The translations under genes and the position numbers were made by a program. Of a DNA stretch of 11,426 nucleotides, positions 7,124-11,426 are shown in pieces (positions within the stretch are counted from its first letter, which is position 1; every line of letters begins with the position of its first letter). This DNA is from Gammaproteobacteria bacterium (lineage in GTDB: Bacteria; Pseudomonadota; Gammaproteobacteria; Arenicellales; UBA868), in assembly GCA_003529705.1 (NCBI GenBank), contig DPVA01000178.1, positions 1 through 11,426 of the forward strand. The letters are read 5' to 3'. A model generated the notes under the pieces. It saw only the letters and a list, made by a program, of their open reading frames with translations, ran no database searches and had not been told where the DNA came from.

Positions 7124-8871
7124 CAGGCACTTTGCGGCGCAACGGAAAGCCACCAGTCGTCGGCCCAGGATTCTCCCAGTTCGTCCATCAACGGCGCGCC
7201 TTGAAACATGGTGATCCGGGTCCATAACGAAGATTTTGGATCAAACTTCGCTGCCCCAAAACAGGCGAGCTTAAAACGCAAGATGTCTAGGGGTGAGCAG
7301 TTACCAGAAATCAGGTTATCCTGAATCTCACCATACGGATGATCCTCCAGAGCCTGAGCACGACGTGCGAGATGACGGAACTCGGGATGCTGATGTAGGA
7401 ATGTCATCAGGCTCTGCTGTGGATCTGACTCTGATAGCGTTCGGCGAAAAGCGCTCATGTCCCGCGCAATCGCTACCGGCATCTCTCTGTCCGCACCAGG
7501 CTCTTCAGCCCTGCGACCAAATCTCGGTTCGAGTTTGTTTTCAGATACATACCAAAAGTGAGCGTTCTCAGAGGCTAGCGAGAAGTCAAAACGATCTGTC
7601 CATCCATATTGTGCATTTAGCTGTTTGAGCGTCGCTCCCACGGTCTCCGTCATCCGAATATTTCGCGTTTCTTGGGCGTGGAACATAGCGTCAATTCCCT
7701 TCGTCACCTCCGGATAGATCTCCATCAGGAGCGCGCCCAACAGTTCCTGGGCGTCCAGACCGAGTGTTTCCTCGCCGAAGCGAAAGAGTACATCCCATAG
7801 CCGCGTGGCGCAGCGCTCCAAATCCACCTGTTCCAGCCAGGTTTTTAGCAGCCCGAGATCCCGAAGGAGTCGCCGGTTACGTTCCTGATAATCCTCATCC
7901 CCTGTTTGCCACTCACTTACGTGCTGGAGGGCGCGCGCAAGCAGGGCAAGCGCACGGTCAATCTCCTTCGGAGCAATATCGGCCATCGACCGAACGCGAG
8001 CAATCGCGGTTTCACGCGCAGCAAACCAATGATTCAAAAGCTCTGGGTGACTGACTACAAAAGGCGCCATGCCAAGACCCGTCGCGTTGCCAATCCCCAA
8101 AGATCGCTTCAAGGTTGGATCCAGCGCGACTGCCCGACCCGGACCTCGACGCGATGCGATGTGATCTAGCTGGTCGAAGGTGAATTGGCGAATGAGAAAA
8201 ACCGCGAGCATCTCCGCCTGAAAGGAGTTCCGGGTCTCCTGCCGCGGAGCAATACGTGAGCGATCACTGATTCCGAACTTACCATTCCCATAGACCGCCG
8301 TAGTCCGCATTAGATAACCGACCTCGTTAAGCCGACAGGCTTCAGGCTGCTCCCCGCGACTGAGACAACTGCAGACATATTCAAAAAGCCGCAGGCTGCG
8401 ATTGGCTCGAGAAATCACGAGATCGGTGGCCTCAAACCGACCCGCCTCCTGAAGCGGTACCTGGGATCGAAGGCGATCTATATCCTCAGAAGAGGGAATT
8501 CCATCAAAGAGTGCAAACGCTGCGTCCCAGGCAGAGGCGATAACGCGGTCCGTTCGATCTTCGTCCGCGAGCGGATTGGCAAACGCAATCAAGGAATAGG
8601 CTCGTTCTGGAAGGTAGGCGGTATACACCGCAGTACCAAAACCATCATCATCCAGATCTAAGAGCCCACACTCCAGATGCCAATCTTCAGCCGACATCCG
8701 GCGCAGCAGAATGCGCATAAAGCTGAGGCGCGTTGGAAACGCGGCGCCCATACGCTGTAGGTTACAAACACTTGCAGGTGGTCGAGGTGGCACCGGCGGG
8801 AGTAATGACCCCAACGCTAAATCTTCAGCTGAGTTCTGGAACTGGTTTGCTGCTGCTTGCACTTTTCCCAC
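7123..8871 (-). CDS. Conserved protein of unknown function, 582 aa, paired with DUF3726
   Basis: I cannot assign a named family. The start is GTG 8871, with a strong GGGGGAG five bases upstream. After a proline-rich stretch (LLPPVPPRPPA, about 23-33) comes FPTRLSFMRILLRRM (45-59). Next is a long helical protein with distinctive blocks: YGNGKFG at 194-200, QAEMLAVFLIRQFTFDQLDH at 218-237, glycine-rich GIGNATGLGMAPF at 259-271, HFWYVSENKLEPRFG at 438-452, and a C-terminal YGEIQDN...AAKFDPKSSLWTRITMFQGAP (513-560). Such blocks look like a conserved enzyme or scaffold. I believe similar unannotated proteins occur beside DUF3726 genes in other proteobacteria (recollection, not checked). No signal peptide or membrane segment is seen. 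Its stop overlaps the DUF3726 start. A 96-bp gap with a dyad separates it from the M19-like gene upstream. Confidence 0.85.
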   Translation of the reverse strand: MGKVQAAANQFQNSAEDLALGSLLPPVPPRPPASVCNLQRMGAAFPTRLSFMRILLRRMSAEDWHLECGLLDLDDDGFGTAVYTAYLPERAYSLIAFANPLADEDRTDRVIASAWDAAFALFDGIPSSEDIDRLRSQVPLQEAGRFEATDLVISRANRSLRLFEYVCSCLSRGEQPEACRLNEVGYLMRTTAVYGNGKFGISDRSRIAPRQETRNSFQAEMLAVFLIRQFTFDQLDHIASRRGPGRAVALDPTLKRSLGIGNATGLGMAPFVVSHPELLNHWFAARETAIARVRSMADIAPKEIDRALALLARALQHVSEWQTGDEDYQERNRRLLRDLGLLKTWLEQVDLERCATRLWDVLFRFGEETLGLDAQELLGALLMEIYPEVTKGIDAMFHAQETRNIRMTETVGATLKQLNAQYGWTDRFDFSLASENAHFWYVSENKLEPRFGRRAEEPGADREMPVAIARDMSAFRRTLSESDPQQSLMTFLHQHPEFRHLARRAQALEDHPYGEIQDNLISGNCSPLDILRFKLACFGAAKFDPKSSLWTRITMFQGAPLMDELGESWADDWWLSVAPQSA

Positions 8872-8881
8872 TACTCCCCCT

Positions 8882-8899
8882 CTGGTGTGGTCACACTAG
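8882..8899. promoter_or_regulatory. Dyad GTGTG-N2-CACAC before the 582-aa gene
   Basis: Arms at 8885-8889 and 8892-8896 are perfect inverted repeats with a 2-bp spacer, and two further pairs match at 8882-8883/8898-8899. The dyad lies in the only sizeable gap of the minus-strand gene string (8872-8967), just upstream of the ribosome binding site of the 582-residue protein gene. It could be an operator for an internal promoter. No clear -35/-10 is seen. Confidence 0.35.
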
Positions 8900-8967
8900 T
8901 TGTAGTGCGCTAAGGACATCTCGACCTACTTCAAGAGCGAAATACTCTCGCCTTATCAGTTTCCCAG

Positions 8968-9978
8968 TCATCGAACTTCAGTCGACACGAAGGATTGTCC
9001 GAAAAAACGCAGCCAATTGTTTCCCATCACAGCGTCGACAGACTCATTATCGAAACCAACCTCTTTCAGCCCAACCGCGATGTTGGGGAAATCCCGATTA
9101 TCCCTGAACCAAGACGGCTGCTCAGGAAAACCGGGCTTGTCTGCAGATCCTTCTCCAAAATCTCGTTCGTTCGTCCAGCGGCCATTGCGCATCCACTCCA
9201 CCACACTATCGGGCTGGTCCTGGCAAAGATCTGAGCCAATACCAATGTGCTCAATTCCAAAACGCTCTACGGCCCTAGCCAACATTTCACAGAAGTTCTG
9301 GAGGGTACACTCACTGCCATCCCGCAGATGATGCGGATAGAGCGAAAACCCGATCATACCCCCGGATTCCGAAAGCGCCTGGATAACCGCATCCGATTTA
9401 TTGCGCAAGGCCGGATGCCAAAATGACGGGTTCGCATGGGTAACTGCAATCGGCCGGGAAGAAGCCTCGATCGCCTCCAGGGTTGAACGTTCAGCGGAAT
9501 GGCTCATATCCACCACCAGCCCAACACGGTTCATTTCCGCAATTACCTGCAGCCCCATCCGAGTAATCCCAGAATCATCTGCTTCGTAACAACCAGTCGC
9601 CAGTAGCGATTGATTGTTGTAGGAAAGTTGCATAAAACGCGCGCCCAGTTGATGGCAAATCTCAACAAGCCCGATGTCCGCTTCAATGGGAGAGCAATTT
9701 TGAAAACCGAAGAAAACGGCCGTCCGGTTGCTTCGCCGAGCCGCGAGTATATCCGCAGCGAAGCGTCCGGGCATAATCAGATCCGCATGATCTTGAAAGT
9801 ACCGGTTCCAGTCAGCGAGATTCTCTGTAGTCTGCCGAAAGTCCTCGTGGTAACAGACGGTGACATGTACAGCGTCCAGACCGCCTTGCCGCATCTGTTC
9901 AAAGATCTTGCGGGACCAGTTGCAGTACTGCAGGCAGTCGATCCTGGCGTCTGTCAATACGGCTTCGGCTTCAGACAT
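8968..9978 (-). CDS. M19 (membrane/renal dipeptidase) family protein, non-canonical metal site
   Basis: 336 residues, matching a TIM-barrel dipeptidase-like subfamily. Canonical M19 enzymes bind two zinc ions through HxD near the N-terminus, a bridging Glu, two later His, and an Asp. Here the later residues are present: His160 (VVDMSH), His181 (VTHA) and Asp250 (IGIGSD), plus the C-terminal GNNWLRFFG. The N-terminal DGHND motif reads DARID (residues 10-14, His replaced by Arg), and the bridging glutamate position reads Gln93 (FFGFQNCSP). So it may hold one metal or act on something other than dipeptides. No signal peptide or lipobox is seen, so it is probably cytoplasmic. ATG 9978 lies one base after the stop of the M24 gene, indicating co-translation. 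An upstream in-frame start would overlap that gene by over 100 bases and is rejected. Confidence 0.85.
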   Translation of the reverse strand: MSEAEAVLTDARIDCLQYCNWSRKIFEQMRQGGLDAVHVTVCYHEDFRQTTENLADWNRYFQDHADLIMPGRFAADILAARRSNRTAVFFGFQNCSPIEADIGLVEICHQLGARFMQLSYNNQSLLATGCYEADDSGITRMGLQVIAEMNRVGLVVDMSHSAERSTLEAIEASSRPIAVTHANPSFWHPALRNKSDAVIQALSESGGMIGFSLYPHHLRDGSECTLQNFCEMLARAVERFGIEHIGIGSDLCQDQPDSVVEWMRNGRWTNERDFGEGSADKPGFPEQPSWFRDNRDFPNIAVGLKEVGFDNESVDAVMGNNWLRFFGQSFVSTEVR

Positions 9979-9979
9979 T

Positions 9980-11224
9980 TCATAACCAATCGGTTTCAAA
10001 GGGAAGGCTCGACATCCGTTCCACTCCAGTCTCGGTGATGATAACCTGCTCTTCCAGTTTGACGCCTTCACGACCGCCTTCAACCCCGATGAAGGATTCC
10101 ACACAGATCACCATACCAGGGTGAATAAGACCTTCGTACCCTTTTGCTTCCAAGTCAACCTGGTGTTTGATGCTCGGATATTCATCAGCGAGTCCCACCC
10201 CATGCATAAGAGAAGGATATCGATTGGAAAGATATTTCGGCGGAATCCGCCAGCAATCGTTTGAGACATCGTGAAGCGTGCGTCCGGGCCGCAAGGCGCT
10301 AATGTTAGTTTCAATCTGCTCATAGGCAACCGCATATAACCTTCGTTGTTCATCGCTGGGTCGATCGCCACAAAGCCATGATCGCGAGATGTCCGAACAG
10401 TAGCCGTACGGCCCAATCAGATCCGTGTCAAAACTGACGAGATCACCATTCTCAATGGGCCGCATGGAGCATTCGCGAAACCAGGGATTAGTCCGTGGTC
10501 CAGAAGAAAGCAGACGAGTCTCTACCCATTCGCCGCCCATACGGATATTGGTTTCATGCATCCGGGCCCAGAGGGCGTTTTCGGTAATCCCCGGCGCTAG
10601 GGCTTCCTGCATGGAACGACACGCGGCTTCACAGGTATCCATCGATACCCGCATCAATGCAAGTTCGTCATGAGACTTTACCGACCGCGCACGCTCTGCA
10701 ATCCCCTCTCCCTCCCGGAGGTTTAAGCCGACCTTCCGAAGCGCGTCACAGGGCATAAATGATAACCGGTCGATACCGAGACAACGGTCATCCCCGCCGT
10801 AGGCACGCATCAGATCCTCTATCTCGGCTGCAAACTTTTGAGCGCGGGTTTCGCCATGAGAGCCTGCGGAAAAAAAGTAAAACGATGGCATCACCCGGTA
10901 TTCATCGACTCCGGGGAGATCTTTTGCAAGATGGGGATGATTAGCATAGTCGTAGAGGACTACTGGCCCCTCGAGCGCGACAAATACACAGCGAGTCTCG
11001 TAGTGCGAGCACCAGACCTGCATATTAGTAGCATCCGTCGCGTAGCGAGTGTTGATCTGATCAAAGAGGAGTAATCCCGAGACGTCCTCCGCCCTCATTT
11101 CCTGACGAAGACGCGCCAACCGATAAAGACGTACCCCGTCTAGATCGACCGGCGGCTCACTGAATTCCATCGCGCCGTGCTGACGCGCAATGTGTTGTCC
11201 GCTGCGGACTGATTCTATTGGCAT
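9980..11224 (-). CDS. M24 family metallohydrolase, DddP-like (candidate DMSP lyase or relative)
   Basis: 414 residues from ATG 11224; GTG 11257 would add 11. The C-terminal pita-bread domain has the full binuclear metal set. In GTG-based numbering these are Asp277 and Asp279 (FDTD), Asp289 (SDISRSW), His352 (LMHGVG), Glu387 (CVES) and Glu402 (KLEEQV). These match, at constant offsets of 18 then 19, the residues I recall for Ruegeria/Roseovarius DddP (D295, D297, D307, H371, E406, E421). DddP's catalytic Asp377 and Tyr366 correspond to Asp358 and Tyr347. Other blocks shared with DddP are RYATDATNMQVW, GGEWVETRLLSSGPRTNPWF and LADEYP. DddP cleaves DMSP to DMS and acrylate, but not all relatives do. 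It begins the minus-strand gene string and is followed after one base by the M19-like gene. Family firm; substrate open (other M24 roles include Xaa-Pro peptidase, creatinase, ectoine hydrolase). Confidence 0.88.
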   Translation of the reverse strand: MPIESVRSGQHIARQHGAMEFSEPPVDLDGVRLYRLARLRQEMRAEDVSGLLLFDQINTRYATDATNMQVWCSHYETRCVFVALEGPVVLYDYANHPHLAKDLPGVDEYRVMPSFYFFSAGSHGETRAQKFAAEIEDLMRAYGGDDRCLGIDRLSFMPCDALRKVGLNLREGEGIAERARSVKSHDELALMRVSMDTCEAACRSMQEALAPGITENALWARMHETNIRMGGEWVETRLLSSGPRTNPWFRECSMRPIENGDLVSFDTDLIGPYGYCSDISRSWLCGDRPSDEQRRLYAVAYEQIETNISALRPGRTLHDVSNDCWRIPPKYLSNRYPSLMHGVGLADEYPSIKHQVDLEAKGYEGLIHPGMVICVESFIGVEGGREGVKLEEQVIITETGVERMSSLPFETDWL

Positions 11225-11281
11225 GATTATCGAAGGCCACGTTGTTGGGCGCGCCACCTAGGAGCGTTTTGAACAACCTAT

Positions 11282-11291
11282 ATTACGTAAT
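11282..11291. repeat. 10-bp palindrome ATTACGTAAT upstream of the M24 gene
   Basis: A short perfect palindrome sits in the roughly 60-100 bp gap ahead of the M24 gene, where a promoter or operator for the minus-strand operon would be expected. At 10 bp it could be chance. Confidence 0.2.
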
Positions 11292-11320
11292 CCAGAGAAC
11301 GCCGGCGCGGCCTAAATTTT

Positions 11321-11426
11321 TCAGCTAACGACAGTCACCAACTGCGAATCAATACCGGCACGTTCGTCATGGCCCGCTTGATGACGAAGGGAACCGTAGA
11401 CACCGAGTTCCAGTACCGGCGACCAT
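11321..11426 (-). CDS. Possible C-terminal fragment of a further gene, unrecognised
   Basis: From the right edge a minus-strand frame runs 34 codons to TGA at 11321, ending GIDSQLVTVVS. It has plausible protein composition (including GVYGSLRHQAGHDERAG) and the same direction as the following operon. I do not recognise it. The opposite strand is also open from ATG 11370 (MARLMTKGTVDTEF), so which strand is coding cannot be settled from this edge. Confidence 0.3.
   Translation of the reverse strand, partial: WSPVLELGVYGSLRHQAGHDERAGIDSQLVTVVS

Noticed and set aside
7293..8169. Several plus-strand frames of about 90-110 codons
   Set aside because: All are antisense to the 582-residue protein gene, which has a strong ribosome binding site and coherent protein sequence.
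9610..10038. Plus-strand open frame of 142 codons
   Set aside because: It is antisense to the M19-like and M24 genes, and the product is not recognisable.
9979..10104. Extended N-terminus of the M19-like protein
   Set aside because: It would overlap the 3' end of the M24 gene by over 100 bases and adds no family sequence; ATG 9978, one base after the M24 stop, fits better.
1..11426. CRISPR array, insertion sequence, integrase or phage genes
   Set aside because: No regularly spaced repeats, terminal inverted repeats or transposase/integrase motifs were seen on either strand.

Overview
The window looks like accessory catabolic DNA from a gammaproteobacterium, probably a marine or other aquatic one (inference). 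The main evidence is a pcnB-type poly(A) polymerase at the left edge; this enzyme is essentially restricted to beta/gammaproteobacteria. A tRNA-Glu(CTC) with an encoded CCA end and moderate GC content fit this. No insertion sequence, integrase, CRISPR array, rRNA or transcription regulator is visible.

Layout. (1) About 1-1181, minus strand: pcnB, cut by the left edge, with no usable in-frame ATG; it apparently starts at ATT, as E. coli pcnB does. (2) About 1355-4793, plus strand: three translationally coupled genes. These are the small and large subunits of an N,N-dimethylformamidase-like amidohydrolase, followed by a TauD/TfdA-type Fe(II)/2-oxoglutarate dioxygenase. (3) 4905-4979: tRNA-Glu(CTC), in the gap where the two operons converge, followed by a 14-bp perfect palindrome. 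(4) About 11257 down to 5027, minus strand: an M24 metallohydrolase resembling the DMSP lyase DddP, an M19 'membrane dipeptidase'-like protein with degenerate metal motifs, a large conserved protein of unknown function, a DUF3726 protein, an MFS transporter and a possible 47-residue protein. (5) At the right edge, the possible tail of another minus-strand gene.

How the genes may work together (inference). The plus-strand module pairs an iron amidohydrolase (formamide/amide cleavage) with an iron oxygenase, which suggests stepwise breakdown of a small N-alkyl amide or related osmolyte-like compound. The minus-strand module couples two peptidase-fold enzymes that need not be peptidases to an importer/exporter and to two uncharacterised proteins with start-stop overlap. 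It reads as uptake plus degradation of a small methylated or N-containing molecule. The DddP-like enzyme makes DMSP or a structural relative one candidate, but no acrylate-processing gene is present. The least described part is the 582-residue protein plus the DUF3726 protein.
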